This document shows positions 8,777 to 17,277 of a stretch of 64,000 nt of DNA, one piece after another. The translations under genes and the position numbers were made by a program. The stretch is from assembly GCF_042654605.1 (NCBI RefSeq), contig NZ_JBHSGT010000063.1, positions 1 to 64,000 on the forward strand, read 5' to 3'. The notes beneath the pieces are model-generated. The model did no database searches, was not told where the DNA came from, and was given only the letters and a program-made list of their open reading frames with translations. Each line of letters begins with the position of its first letter. The first letter of the stretch is position 1. This stretch comes from Enterococcus_I eurekensis (GTDB lineage: Bacteria; Bacillota; Bacilli; Lactobacillales; Enterococcaceae).

Positions 8777-10057
8777 ATGGAAAATCAACAATCAGTACCG
8801 TCAAACTTTGACTTAACTGGGTGGCAAAAAAATATTCGCTTGTTTTTAACAGGCCAATTTCTCTCAGGGATTACAAGTATGGTTGTCCAATACGCCATCA
8901 TCTGGTATTTGACGAAAGAAACAGGCTCTGCGACGGTCTTAAGTTTAGCTACCTTGCTCGGGATGATCCCGATGGTTTTACTCAGCCCTTTCGTGGGCCC
9001 CTTTGTCGATCGTCTCAACAAAAAGCGGCTATTAATTGTGACCGATATCATCGTCGCAATCTTCGCACTCACTTTATCACTAGCCGGAACAATTTCTGAT
9101 ACTTTCCCACTATGGCTCGTATTTATTTCACTTTTTATGCGTTCAATTGCTCAGACTTTTCAAATGCCAACCATCCAATCGATTTTACCGCAAATGGTTC
9201 CACAAAAAGAAATCACCCGAGTAAATGGTCAATTAGGCATGGTACAATCAGCCAATATGATTATCGCTCCGGCGCTTGGTGCTTTTTTATTTGCGGTCGT
9301 GCCAATGAATCGATTAATTCTACTAGACGTCTTGGGCGCAATCTTTGGAATCGGCTTATTGCTATTCGTACGTATCCCACAAACACAAGCATTAGGTGAG
9401 CGAGTTCATCTTTTAACGGATACCAAACTTGGCTTTTCACTGTTAATCAAAAATAAAGGACTTTGGTACATTACTCTACTCGGTTCGGCTTTCACATTAA
9501 TTTTTATGCCGGCAGTTAGTATGTATCCCTTAATGACGATGGACTATTTTCAAGGAACAGTCGGTCAAGCCGGTATCATCGAAGTTGTCTTTTCTGTCGG
9601 TATGTTAATGGGTGGAGCTTTCATCGGAATTTTTGGTAAATGGAAAAACCGTATGATTCCGGTGTTAATTTCATATGCGATTATCGGTCTGACTTTTACG
9701 ATGAGTGGCTTCTTACCCGGGAATCAAACAGGTTTTCTTTGGTTCGTTGCCTTAAACACAATTGCTGGATTAGCAACACCATTTTTCAACACTTTACTGA
9801 TGGCGATGATTCAACAAAGTTACGAACCAGAATATCTCGGTCGCGTTCTTGGCGTTTTAAACTCTTTAATGAGTATTACTGGTCCAGTAGGTTTAATATT
9901 TGCGGGTCCTTTAGCCGACGCAATCGGCGTTGAAAAATTATTTGTAATCGCCGGTGTCGGAACAATTATTTGTGGTATCGCCAACTTGCTTATTCCCGCA
10001 GCACGTGATTACGACTTGTACTTACAAAAGAAAATTACTAAACAAAACGAAGAGTAG
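8777..10057 (+). CDS. MFS transporter (DHA3/MFS_3-type exporter)
   Basis: A 426-aa integral membrane protein with about 12 hydrophobic segments. The loop-2/3 signature appears as GPFVDRLNKKR and the overall layout matches drug-proton antiporters of the DHA3 group (macrolide Mef, EntS-like). Substrate cannot be told from sequence. The gene starts after a TTGGAGGAC ribosome site and stands alone between divergent and convergent neighbours, with its own terminator. Confidence 0.88.
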   Translation: MENQQSVPSNFDLTGWQKNIRLFLTGQFLSGITSMVVQYAIIWYLTKETGSATVLSLATLLGMIPMVLLSPFVGPFVDRLNKKRLLIVTDIIVAIFALTLSLAGTISDTFPLWLVFISLFMRSIAQTFQMPTIQSILPQMVPQKEITRVNGQLGMVQSANMIIAPALGAFLFAVVPMNRLILLDVLGAIFGIGLLLFVRIPQTQALGERVHLLTDTKLGFSLLIKNKGLWYITLLGSAFTLIFMPAVSMYPLMTMDYFQGTVGQAGIIEVVFSVGMLMGGAFIGIFGKWKNRMIPVLISYAIIGLTFTMSGFLPGNQTGFLWFVALNTIAGLATPFFNTLLMAMIQQSYEPEYLGRVLGVLNSLMSITGPVGLIFAGPLADAIGVEKLFVIAGVGTIICGIANLLIPAARDYDLYLQKKITKQNEE

Positions 10058-10061
10058 TCTT

Positions 10062-10097
10062 AAAAAGTTCCCAAGTGAAATACTGGGAACTTTTTTT
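10062..10097. terminator. Bidirectional terminator between MFS and anti-sigma genes
   Basis: AAAAAGTTCCCA..TGGGAACTTTTT is a perfect hairpin with A and T tracts on both sides, placed just after the MFS stop and downstream of the convergent sigma/anti-sigma unit. Confidence 0.9.
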
Positions 10098-10124
10098 ATT
10101 TATAATTAACTTGTGAGATTCAAT

Positions 10125-10274
10125 CTATTTTTTTGATAACAAGACTTCCTCTTTATTATTAATAACCAAAGTAACTTCCGAAAGTTGATCGTAGCCAGAG
10201 TACTCAAACGTCATTTCAAAAAATTCTTGATTATTTTGATGATTGATTTTTGTTGTTTTAGGTTCATAAGTTTG
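10125..10274 (-). pseudogene. Separated C-terminal part of the anti-sigma gene
   Basis: Immediately after the TAA that ends the anti-sigma gene (10275-10277), the same frame stays open for 49 more codons to a TAG at 10125-10127. It encodes a plausible beta-rich C-terminus (EFFEMTFEYSGYD, then SEVTLVINNKEEVLL). This indicates a nonsense change in a gene that would otherwise encode about 350 aa. Confidence 0.7.
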
Positions 10275-11177
10275 TTATTTTTCGCCATTTATGACTTTTA
10301 ATTGAAACGTTCCGTTTTCTTGTTGACTAGAGAACTGTTCAAAACCATCTTTTGAAAGATGGACGATAAATGATGTTGGATAGGCAATGGCGCTATGGAC
10401 TCCGTACGATTGCTCCTCGGATGAGAAGAATTCTATTGGATCAAATTCCTTTGTTGTTAAATCAATAGGAAATGTCCAATCACCTTTGATTTCTTCAATG
10501 GATAGATGGTTTTCGCCTGGAGTCCTCACTCGATTTTTAACTCCTGAAATACTTCCAATTGTGAGAGTTGCATCCTTTATATCAAACAATTCCCCAGTTT
10601 CTTTCGCGCGTAATCGATACGTCATTTCTAATGTATTCGTTTCTCGATCGATAGCGTGATCGACATTGACCGATTGAATGTTATCTAAAACATCTCGGTC
10701 ATCCATATTAAAATTAATAATCGTTTGATTTTCTTTGTTGGATATCGCAAACGTTAAATCATAATCTTCTATATCACTCGCTAATAATTTAGAATCTCTC
10801 GGTAATTTGATAGAGAAATGCAGACCTAGCGCATTGTTATCAAAATAATGTTCTTGTAGCTGAATGTGAATATTTTGATCGATATCAGAAGAAAAGGCCC
10901 TATTAATAAATTGACTTTGTTTCAAATTATTCGAGGTGAAATCTCCAAACCTAAGTAAATTAACCGCAGCCAATCCAAGGGGAGTTATGCTAATGATAAC
11001 GATACAACTAAATACGGCAATCAATGGGTAGATATACCTAAATTTAGGTTTTATCATTTTAGAAGATTCTTCTTTTAGGATATCCTTATAAGTTGCATCC
11101 AATCTATTTCGTACAATCATGGATAATTCTTCTTCTTTTAAGATTGTTTCTTTAAGATTTTTTTCAGATAGACTCAT
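10275..11177 (-). CDS. Membrane-bound anti-sigma factor (DUF4179-like), truncated by an in-frame stop
   Basis: 300 aa with a short cytoplasmic N-terminus, one transmembrane segment at about residues 49-70 (IYPLIAVFSCIVIISI) and a long extracytoplasmic domain like DUF4179/DUF5643 proteins that partner ECF sigma factors. It begins 2 bases after the sigma gene stop, so the pair is translationally coupled. The natural C-terminus appears cut: a TAA follows NGEK and 49 further in-frame codons lie beyond. The shortened protein may still bind the sigma factor through its N-terminus while altering sensing. The family call is by architecture and context. Confidence 0.75.
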   Translation of the reverse strand: MSLSEKNLKETILKEEELSMIVRNRLDATYKDILKEESSKMIKPKFRYIYPLIAVFSCIVIISITPLGLAAVNLLRFGDFTSNNLKQSQFINRAFSSDIDQNIHIQLQEHYFDNNALGLHFSIKLPRDSKLLASDIEDYDLTFAISNKENQTIINFNMDDRDVLDNIQSVNVDHAIDRETNTLEMTYRLRAKETGELFDIKDATLTIGSISGVKNRVRTPGENHLSIEEIKGDWTFPIDLTTKEFDPIEFFSSEEQSYGVHSAIAYPTSFIVHLSKDGFEQFSSQQENGTFQLKVINGEK

Positions 11178-11179
11178 GA

Positions 11180-11686
11180 TTATTCCTCCTTAAATTGTTG
11201 TATTTTTAATCGTGACTTGGCTCTGGCCAACCTTGTTTTTATCGTATTGATAGGCAAATCAAGGATCTCACTGATTTCCTTAATCGAATAACCGTTGTAG
11301 TAATAAAGGACTAATGGGACACTATATTTTGAATCTAACGATAGCAACAGGTTTCTGAGTTCAAGTGAATCAATGCTCGTATTTTTTTCTTCATGCAAAA
11401 TTGCCTTATAATCAAGAATTCTATTATTTTTATTGATTATTTTATTGCTGTTATTAATCAGAATTCGGCATAACCAAGTATCAAAATATTTATCTTTTTT
11501 AAGACTTTTAATATTTTTGAAGGCATCCATCATTGTTTCCTGTAAACAATCAGCAATATCTTCTTCATTTTTTAGGAATTTCCGAGCCATATTATATAAT
11601 AATTTTTCTTTTTTCATCATTAATTGAACAAAGGCTTCATTGTTACCGGCCTTTGAACGTTTAACTAAAAATAAATCATTTGACAC
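11180..11686 (-). CDS. ECF-type RNA polymerase sigma factor
   Basis: 168 aa with sigma region 2 (DIADCLQETMMDAFKNI, the RNAP-binding and -10 part) and region 4 (YNGYSIKEISEILDLP, helix-turn-helix for -35). It starts at GTG (11686) after AAGGAGG. It should be held by the membrane anti-sigma factor encoded directly downstream and released by an envelope signal. An ECF-like promoter lies upstream, suggesting autoregulation. It resembles the SigV/SigM class but the exact group is not determined. Confidence 0.9.
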   Translation of the reverse strand: MSNDLFLVKRSKAGNNEAFVQLMMKKEKLLYNMARKFLKNEEDIADCLQETMMDAFKNIKSLKKDKYFDTWLCRILINNSNKIINKNNRILDYKAILHEEKNTSIDSLELRNLLLSLDSKYSVPLVLYYYNGYSIKEISEILDLPINTIKTRLARAKSRLKIQQFKEE

Positions 11687-11719
11687 ACGACAACCTCCTT
11701 ATTTTTTAAGCTATATACT

Positions 11720-11750
11720 ATTAGAGTGAGTAAGTCGTTAAAAAGTTTCA
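11720..11750 (-). promoter_or_regulatory. ECF-type autoregulatory promoter of the sigma operon
   Basis: On the minus strand TGAAAC (11745-11750) is followed after 17 bases by ACTCTAAT (11720-11727). TGAAAC is the classic ECF -35, and the -10 is close to the CGTCTA type. The distance to the GTG start is about 35 bases. Confidence 0.6.
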
Positions 11751-11771
11751 TTTATTTGGTCGATACTAAAT

Positions 11772-11809
11772 AAAAACACCCCCGAGTATAAATACTCAGG
11801 GGTGTTTTT
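11772..11809. terminator. Strong terminator upstream of the sigma gene
   Basis: AACACCCC..GGGGTGTT with an inner GAGTAT/ATACTC pairing is flanked by A5 and T5 runs. It ends transcription from the udk side and probably forms the 3' end of the structured RNA candidate. Confidence 0.88.
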
Positions 11810-11955
11810 GACAGTACTATTGCTAGTAGAGACTTTATTTTCCACAATAAAAGCCTCCGACACCTACAATCCGGTAGTTGAATTTCTTCATGTGTCTCTG
11901 TTTGATTGGACTAGTAAAAACTAGTCTTCCTCGGCTCATCGCATAAAGCGAATTC
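11772..11955 (-). ncRNA. Candidate structured RNA between udk and the sigma operon
   Basis: On the minus strand this 180-base stretch folds into consecutive hairpins: 11939-11951 (TCGC/GCGA), 11909-11926 (GACTAGT-TTTT-ACTAGTC), 11859-11896 (GACAC/GTGTC with inner CTAC/GTAG), 11829-11857 (GAGGCTTT paired to AAAGTCTC), 11815-11828 (TACTA-GCAA-TAGTA) and finally the terminator at 11772-11809. No open frame is present. I do not recognise tmRNA, 6S, SRP, RNase P, a T-box or a known riboswitch. It could be a free small RNA or the 3' region of the udk transcript. Confidence 0.5.
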
Positions 11956-11977
11956 TAGCATACTTTTAAATGGATAG

Positions 11978-12610
11978 CTAGTCTTTACTTTCAAAAATCG
12001 ATTCAATTTTCGTATTAATCAAGTCAATCGCTACGTAATTTTCGCCACCTTCAGGCACAATAATGTCTGCGTAACGTTTCGTTGGCTCAATAAATTGATG
12101 GTACATTGGCTTCACAACGGTCAAATATTGTTCAATAACAGAGTCTAACGTCCGACCACGTTCTTCCATGTCGCGTTTAATTCGACGAATAATACGTGTA
12201 TCGTCATCCGTATCAACATAGATTTTAATATCCATCATATTACGCAACGCTTCGTCTTCTAAAATTAAAATTCCCTCTAAAATAATAACTTCTTTCGGCT
12301 CTTGAACAATTACTTCTTTACTACGCGTATGATTGACATAGTCATAAACTGGCTTTTCAATTGCTTCATATCGTTGTAATTGTTGTAGATGTTGGATTAA
12401 TAAATACGTATCAAAAGCAAACGGATGATCATAATTTGTTTTTAGGCGTTCTTCAAAATCAAGATGATCTTGGTTTTTATAATAAGAGTCGTGTTCTAAC
12501 ATCATTATCGAGTGTGTTGGGAAATGGTTTAAAATCGCGCGGCTCACACTTGTTTTCCCGCTACCCGATCCACCACTCACTCCGATAATAATCGGTTTTT
12601 TCTTGGTCAT
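11978..12610 (-). CDS. udk: Uridine kinase
   Basis: Phosphorylates uridine and cytidine to UMP and CMP in pyrimidine salvage. The P-loop GVSGGSGSGKTS is at residues 8-20, followed by the DSYY substrate loop; the 210-aa length is standard. A TATAAT lies upstream on the minus strand near 12653-12658. Together with upp at 17.6 kb it represents the pyrimidine salvage capacity of the window. Confidence 0.95.
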   Translation of the reverse strand: MTKKKPIIIGVSGGSGSGKTSVSRAILNHFPTHSIMMLEHDSYYKNQDHLDFEERLKTNYDHPFAFDTYLLIQHLQQLQRYEAIEKPVYDYVNHTRSKEVIVQEPKEVIILEGILILEDEALRNMMDIKIYVDTDDDTRIIRRIKRDMEERGRTLDSVIEQYLTVVKPMYHQFIEPTKRYADIIVPEGGENYVAIDLINTKIESIFESKD

Positions 12611-12695
12611 TGCAATCGTTCCCTCGTTCCCCTGATTTCTATCCCTTATTTATTATAGCCAAGTTCCTGAAAATTTCTAGTTGAAACTACCTTTT

Positions 12696-13379
12696 TTACA
12701 TAAGAATTTCATAAATTTCTTCTAAGCGCTGAATGTGATGCGTCGGTTGAACGACTAGCTCGTCAGCATCAACTAAAGGATGCAGCCAAATAGTATCAAT
12801 CCCTGCATTGTTTCCTCCTTGAATATCTGAAGTCAAAGAATCACCAATAATAACTGTCTTTTCTTTATTTAATTGAGGAATTTTATTAAACGTGTATTCA
12901 AAAAATTCCAGCATCGGTTTTTGATAACCGGTATCTTCTGAGATAATTACTTCTTTAAAATAAGGCAATAATTGAGCATCTCCTAAACGTTGGTATTGTG
13001 TTTTTGAAACCCCATTTGAGACCACGTATAAATCTGCTTTTTGCGCTAAATCAGCAACAATCGCTAAACTATTACCTAACAACTGATGGCCTTGGTTTAG
13101 AAAATAGCGGTATTTTTGTTCCATCGCTATACTATCTACCGTGCGATTCATTTGAGCAAAGAACTCGCCAAAGCGACCATTAACAACCGTTTCACGTGAC
13201 ATTTCCCCTACCTCAAAAGCACGCCAACGCTGTTCATTCAATTCTTTATAAATCTTTTCTAACTCCGTTGTTAATTCCAATCCTTCTTGTTCGAATAACA
13301 TTCGTAACGCTTGATTTTCAGCTGCTTGAAAATCTAATAGCGTATCGTCGACATCAAATAATAGTGTGGTATAACGCAT
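12696..13379 (-). CDS. YjjG/YfnB-type HAD nucleotidase
   Basis: A 227-aa HAD phosphatase with motif I DVDDTLLDF, motif II VVSNGV, the motif III lysine in KPMLEFF and motif IV IGDSLTSDIQGG. The YjjG branch dephosphorylates pyrimidine nucleotides, including non-canonical ones. The small helical cap (residues 20-80) fits subclass I. It starts 25 bases downstream of rsuA and is probably cotranscribed with it. Confidence 0.88.
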   Translation of the reverse strand: MRYTTLLFDVDDTLLDFQAAENQALRMLFEQEGLELTTELEKIYKELNEQRWRAFEVGEMSRETVVNGRFGEFFAQMNRTVDSIAMEQKYRYFLNQGHQLLGNSLAIVADLAQKADLYVVSNGVSKTQYQRLGDAQLLPYFKEVIISEDTGYQKPMLEFFEYTFNKIPQLNKEKTVIIGDSLTSDIQGGNNAGIDTIWLHPLVDADELVVQPTHHIQRLEEIYEILM

Positions 13380-13404
13380 TGATATTCCCCTTCTTGATTC
13401 ATTT

Positions 13405-14124
13405 TTAGCGGAAATAAGCTTTTAATTGTTGCAACTCTTCCGCTGTCAATTTTCGATAACTTCCCATTTCGAGATTTTCTAAACGTAAAGGCCCCATCGC
13501 AACCCTTTTTAAAGCGATGACTTTTTTCCCACAAGCTAAGAACATTTTTTTAACTTGATGGAACTTGCCTTCTGAAATCGCTAATTCGACGAAGCTTTCG
13601 TTGGTCTTTTCGTCGTAAGCCAAAATCGTTAATTGGGCCGGCTGACACTTTGGCCCATCCAAAAATACAATACCTTCAGCAAACGCTTCGACATCCTCTT
13701 GGGTTACATGCTCATTAATGACTGCTTGATAGACTTTCACCACTTTTTTCGTCGGATGTAGCAAATCATAAACTAACTGTCCATTACTCGTCATTAAAAG
13801 CAAACCTTCCGTATCCCGATCCAAACGTCCAACTGGAACCAATTGGTCTACTTTTGCTTCTGATTTTAATAAATCAAAAACCGTTTGATGTTCCCTATCA
13901 CGCTTCGCCGTAACCACGCCTTTTGGTTTGGCTAGTAAATAATAGACCTCATTTGTTAAAAGACGTTGACCGTCGACCTCAATTTGATGAAGCTCACTAT
14001 CAACATTTTGACTATCATTGAGCGTGATTTTTCCATCAACGCTAACCTTTTTACGTAGGAAAAGGCGCTTCATTTCTTTACGAGAAGTCTGTAATTGCTC
14101 TTCAATCAATTTATCTAAACGCAT
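13405..14124 (-). CDS. rsuA: 16S rRNA pseudouridine synthase, RsuA family
   Basis: 239 aa with an N-terminal S4 RNA-binding domain (MRLDKLIEEQL, then KKVSVDGK) and a catalytic domain with the active-site Asp in GRLDRDTEGLLL. The family makes pseudouridine in small-subunit rRNA (position 516 in E. coli). A second family member is at the right edge of the window (63736-64000), so exact target assignment between the two is open. Confidence 0.9.
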   Translation of the reverse strand: MRLDKLIEEQLQTSRKEMKRLFLRKKVSVDGKITLNDSQNVDSELHQIEVDGQRLLTNEVYYLLAKPKGVVTAKRDREHQTVFDLLKSEAKVDQLVPVGRLDRDTEGLLLMTSNGQLVYDLLHPTKKVVKVYQAVINEHVTQEDVEAFAEGIVFLDGPKCQPAQLTILAYDEKTNESFVELAISEGKFHQVKKMFLACGKKVIALKRVAMGPLRLENLEMGSYRKLTAEELQQLKAYFR

Positions 14125-14238
14125 AACCTTCCCTTTCTTTCTGAAACGATTATACCTTAGATGACGTATTGGAAAAAGAAAAAAGGTTAAGAAAACTCCT
14201 CAATTTTAACTTTGATTATGAGAGAAAAAGGCAATGGC

Positions 14239-14267
14239 TTGACATAAATTGATATTCGTCCTATGGT
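14239..14267 (+). promoter_or_regulatory. Promoter of rplY
   Basis: TTGACA (14239-14244), 17 bases, then TATGGT (14262-14267). The start point would be near 14274, giving a leader of about 200 bases before the rplY start. Confidence 0.7.
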
Positions 14268-14273
14268 TAAGAG

Positions 14274-14460
14274 GTAAAGTAAATATATGTTTCTAACTAC
14301 ACACAGTGTTATGAGCTGGTGGAGAAAGTGAACTTTACCTTTCTGGGTAGCATTTTGCTACCTTTTTACGCGCAACTTTTTGTGCGCACTCCTAACCTTT
14401 AATGTGCAAGAGTAACAAAAATTTACTTCGAAATGACTGTCTTTTGGCAGAAAAATTAGG
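14274..14460 (+). promoter_or_regulatory. rplY leader with attenuator-like hairpins
   Basis: The untranslated leader contains GTAAAGT (about 14274) complementary to ACTTTAC about 60 bases later. Next comes GGTAGC-ATTTT-GCTACC followed by T5 (14346-14367), which is a complete intrinsic terminator. A GCGCA/TGCGC hairpin follows (14370-14387). A terminator inside a ribosomal-protein leader suggests attenuation, possibly by bL25 itself; this is inference from layout. Confidence 0.6.
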
Positions 14461-14472
14461 AGGAATTGAGTT

Positions 14473-15066
14473 ATGTCAGTATCATTGGAAGTAAGTAAAA
14501 GAAGTACGCGCCCACGCGCAACCCGTAACAAATTACGTCACGAAGGAAAGATCCCTGCAATCGTTAATGGGTACAAAATCGAAAGTACACCTATCGCAGT
14601 CGACGCAATTGAATTCAAACGCATTTTAAGAACAGAAGGTCTAAACAGCGTTGTCAAATTGACAATTGATGGTGAAAAGATTAATACATTAATTCATCAA
14701 TTTACAACAGACACATTCACGAAAGAAATTACTCACGTTGAGTTCTTATCCGTTGATATGTCTGAAGTAACAGAAGTTGAAGCCGAAGTTGTTTTAGTTG
14801 GGGTGGCACCAGGTGTTAAAGCCGGTGGTTTATTAACACAAAACTTATACAACGTGATCGTTTCAGCAACTCCAGATAAATTACCAGAACGCATCGAAGT
14901 CGACATTACTTCATTGAACATTGGTGATGCGTTGACGATTGCTGATTTACCGAAGTCAGATGACTACGAAATCATTACTGAAGCAATCGAACAAATCGTT
15001 GCTATTAGCGAACCTCGCACAACTGAAGAAGAAGCAGACGAAGAAGAAGCTGCTCCTGCTGAATAA
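14473..15066 (+). CDS. rplY: 50S ribosomal protein bL25 (CTC family)
   Basis: Binds 5S rRNA in the large subunit; the long CTC form is also known as a general stress protein in Firmicutes. The N-terminal L25 domain (to about residue 90, with RNKLRHEGKIPAIVNG) is followed by the TL5-type beta domain and a very acidic tail (EEEADEEEAA). 197 aa fits the long form. It is preceded by TTAGGAGGAATTG and a structured leader and is monocistronic. Confidence 0.95.
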   Translation: MSVSLEVSKRSTRPRATRNKLRHEGKIPAIVNGYKIESTPIAVDAIEFKRILRTEGLNSVVKLTIDGEKINTLIHQFTTDTFTKEITHVEFLSVDMSEVTEVEAEVVLVGVAPGVKAGGLLTQNLYNVIVSATPDKLPERIEVDITSLNIGDALTIADLPKSDDYEIITEAIEQIVAISEPRTTEEEADEEEAAPAE

Positions 15067-15076
15067 TAGACTATTA

Positions 15077-15110
15077 ACCGGAAAATCCACGATGGTTTTC
15101 CGGTTTTTTT
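15077..15110 (+). terminator. Terminator of rplY
   Basis: ACCGGAAAA..TTTTCCGGT hairpin followed by T7. Confidence 0.92.
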
Positions 15111-15117
15111 GCTTTAA

Positions 15118-15152
15118 AAAAAGAGTAGCACTATTATTAGCCGCTACTCTTT
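15118..15152 (-). terminator. Terminator of the rodA-gcvH unit
   Basis: On the minus strand AAAGAGTAGC..GCTACTCTTT is followed by a run of seven T. It lies just after the gcvH stop. Confidence 0.9.
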
Positions 15153-15161
15153 CGATATTAA

Positions 15162-15506
15162 TTATAATTCTTGAAATTCTTCTTCCGATACGTTTTTTAA
15201 ACTAATCAGCCATGCGTTCATCTCATCGCTGTCATTTAAAACGGTAATATCGGCGTCGATTTTTTCATTCACAGATGAAATAACGCCTGTCAATGGACTT
15301 GAAAATTCATTAACAGCTTTTTCAGCTTCGACCTCTAGAAGTGTTTCGCCTTGTTTGACTTCTTGATTGACAATTGGTAAATCAGCAAAGGTAATATCGC
15401 CCAACTCTTCTTGCGCTTCATTGGTTAAGCCAATGACATATTCGCTCCCATTGAATAAGATCCATAAATTATCTTTTCGTTTCAAACATGTTTGTTTCAT
15501 TTTCAC
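15162..15506 (-). CDS. gcvH: Glycine cleavage system H-like lipoyl carrier protein
   Basis: A 114-aa H-protein with the lipoyl-lysine segment EVEAEKAVNEFSSP. No gcvT or gcvP is nearby, so it may serve mainly as a lipoyl relay for other enzymes, as H-like proteins do in some Firmicutes. Its GTG start overlaps the stop of the upstream gene (GTGA); an ATG two codons later is an alternative. The pair recalls yusI-gcvH in Bacillus. Confidence 0.88.
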   Translation of the reverse strand: MKMKQTCLKRKDNLWILFNGSEYVIGLTNEAQEELGDITFADLPIVNQEVKQGETLLEVEAEKAVNEFSSPLTGVISSVNEKIDADITVLNDSDEMNAWLISLKNVSEEEFQEL

Positions 15507-15856
15507 AAAACCCCTTCATAAACTTCTTCTTTAAAGCCGTTTGCTAGAAATTGATTATCTTTTACTAAAATCGGACGTTTAATCAACATGCCATTGCTGT
15601 TTAACTTTTTACTAGCTTCCTCTATTGTATAGCCATCAATAAAATCTTTCAAGCCCTCTGCTCGATACAGCTGACCGCTAGTATTGAAGAAACGGCGGAT
15701 AGGTAATTCACTATTTTCAATCCATTGTTGTAAAAGTTCTACTTTCGGTGGTTCTTGGACTAGGTCAATAAAATCAACTTCATAACCTTTTGCCTCTAAC
15801 CATTTTTTCGCATCACGACATGTACTACATTTTGTATACCCATATAACGTAATCAT
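15503..15856 (-). CDS. ArsC/Spx-family thioredoxin-fold protein (YusI-like)
   Basis: 117 aa with an N-terminal CSTC redox-type motif (residues 10-13) in YGYTKCSTCRDAKKWL and the family's RRFFNTSG and KRPILV segments. Arsenate reductase function is not implied. Spx itself is usually about 130 aa with other signatures. Cotranscribed with rodA upstream (4-base overlap) and gcvH downstream (4-base overlap). Confidence 0.85.
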   Translation of the reverse strand: MITLYGYTKCSTCRDAKKWLEAKGYEVDFIDLVQEPPKVELLQQWIENSELPIRRFFNTSGQLYRAEGLKDFIDGYTIEEASKKLNSNGMLIKRPILVKDNQFLANGFKEEVYEGVL

Positions 15857-17034
15857 ACTTCTGCCCCTTTTTCCATTTGATAACGCATTGATAAAATTAA
15901 ACCGACACCCATCATATTACTCAACAAAGCCGATCCCCCTTGACTAATAAATGGTAACGGAATCCCTGTCAGTGGTAGTAATCCAATATTTGCGCCAATA
16001 TTTTCAAAAACGTGGAATAAAATCATCATGATAATTCCCGTTGCAATGTACGCATAAAACTCATTATTTGTATCAAAACAAACGCGCAACATTCGATAAA
16101 TCAAAACAAAGTAAAGTAAAATAATAAAACTACCGCCAACAAAACCGAAATTTTCAGCAGGAACGGTAAAAATCATGTCAGACTCTCGTACCGGGATATA
16201 AATATCACTGACGTTAAAACCTTTTCCAGTCATCCCGCCTGAACCGATGGCCATTAAGGCATTGGCGACTTGCGCCGAATTCCCTTGAACATCATGGAAT
16301 GGATCAATCCAAGAATCGATTCGAGCAAATTGATAATTTGAAAAGCCAATTGAATACAAAAACTCACGGCCAGTGTCACTTAGTACAAGGAAAATCGTTC
16401 CCGCACCAATCAATAAGACCACTGAAATGGTCGGAATAATAATTTTCCATGAAATTCCCGACATTAAAAATACGCCGCCTAAGATCGCAATAAATACGAG
16501 CATCGTGCCAAAGTCATCTTGAATCATAATTAAAATAATAACTGGTAAAATCACGGCTAACATTTTGGCAATTAAGATACCATCGGTTTTTAAGCTTTTA
16601 TTCTTTCGATGGCGACTATTGTGTTTCGTAACCACATAAGCCAACATCAGTATCACAGCAATTTTCATTAATTCGGCTGGTTGAAAACTAAAACTTCCAA
16701 AACGAAACCAGTTTCTAGAACCCGTCAAAGCAAAAGTTGCACGGTCATAAAATTGCGTCAACAACCCCATGACGACTAAACCACTCAAGTAAAGGAACGG
16801 CGTCAATTTCCAAAGCCACTTGACATTAACTTGCATAATAATGGCAACTGCAATCATACCGACACCACACCAGATTGCTTGCTTAAACGCTTCACGCAAG
16901 GGGCTTCCGGTAAACATCGGTGCTTGATCGTACGCAACGTATAACGAAGCAATTCCAATTAAACATAATAAAAAGACTGGTAAAATCACGCCATAATCAA
17001 TTCGATTATCGTTTCTAAATATATTTTTATTCAT
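15853..17034 (-). CDS. rodA: SEDS-family peptidoglycan polymerase RodA
   Basis: A 393-aa polytopic membrane protein, glycan polymerase of the elongation machinery, working with a class B PBP. Family motifs are seen in SFQPAELMKI and the C-terminal TGIPLPFISQGGSALLSN. About ten membrane segments are predicted by hydrophobicity. It could be an FtsW relative, but the position with YusI and the sequence favour RodA. A minus-strand TATAAT at 17067-17072 is the likely promoter -10. Confidence 0.9.
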   Translation of the reverse strand: MNKNIFRNDNRIDYGVILPVFLLCLIGIASLYVAYDQAPMFTGSPLREAFKQAIWCGVGMIAVAIIMQVNVKWLWKLTPFLYLSGLVVMGLLTQFYDRATFALTGSRNWFRFGSFSFQPAELMKIAVILMLAYVVTKHNSRHRKNKSLKTDGILIAKMLAVILPVIILIMIQDDFGTMLVFIAILGGVFLMSGISWKIIIPTISVVLLIGAGTIFLVLSDTGREFLYSIGFSNYQFARIDSWIDPFHDVQGNSAQVANALMAIGSGGMTGKGFNVSDIYIPVRESDMIFTVPAENFGFVGGSFIILLYFVLIYRMLRVCFDTNNEFYAYIATGIIMMILFHVFENIGANIGLLPLTGIPLPFISQGGSALLSNMMGVGLILSMRYQMEKGAEV

Positions 17035-17217
17035 CGCTTCTCTCTTTTCTTAAGAAATACTTCTCTATTATAAAGTGGTTTGCTGACAAAAGAAAGCAAA
17101 GCTTCCAACTTTCAATCTTTTTTAAAGAATCCCTTTCGTGTTTTTAATGAAAAAAATAAAAAATAAAAAATGACAAGTATTTTTTTAATTAGAATTTTCG
17201 AACATTTTCTTGAAAAT

Positions 17218-17246
17218 TTCTCATTTTCGTCAATCTGTGCTATAAT
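17218..17246 (+). promoter_or_regulatory. Promoter of the 17278 gene
   Basis: TTCTCA (17218-17223), 17 bases, TATAAT (17241-17246); a consensus -10 with a moderate -35, 32 bases before the start codon. Confidence 0.5.
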
Positions 17247-17277
17247 AGAATTATAGAAAAGGGAGGTTTTTTGGAAC

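Noticed and set aside
11772..11955. T-box, 6S, tmRNA, SRP RNA or RNase P RNA
   Set aside because: None of the signature sequences of those RNAs is present and the hairpin order does not match.
15503..15856. True arsenate reductase or Spx
   Set aside because: No ars genes nearby; sequence and gcvH context match the YusI group.
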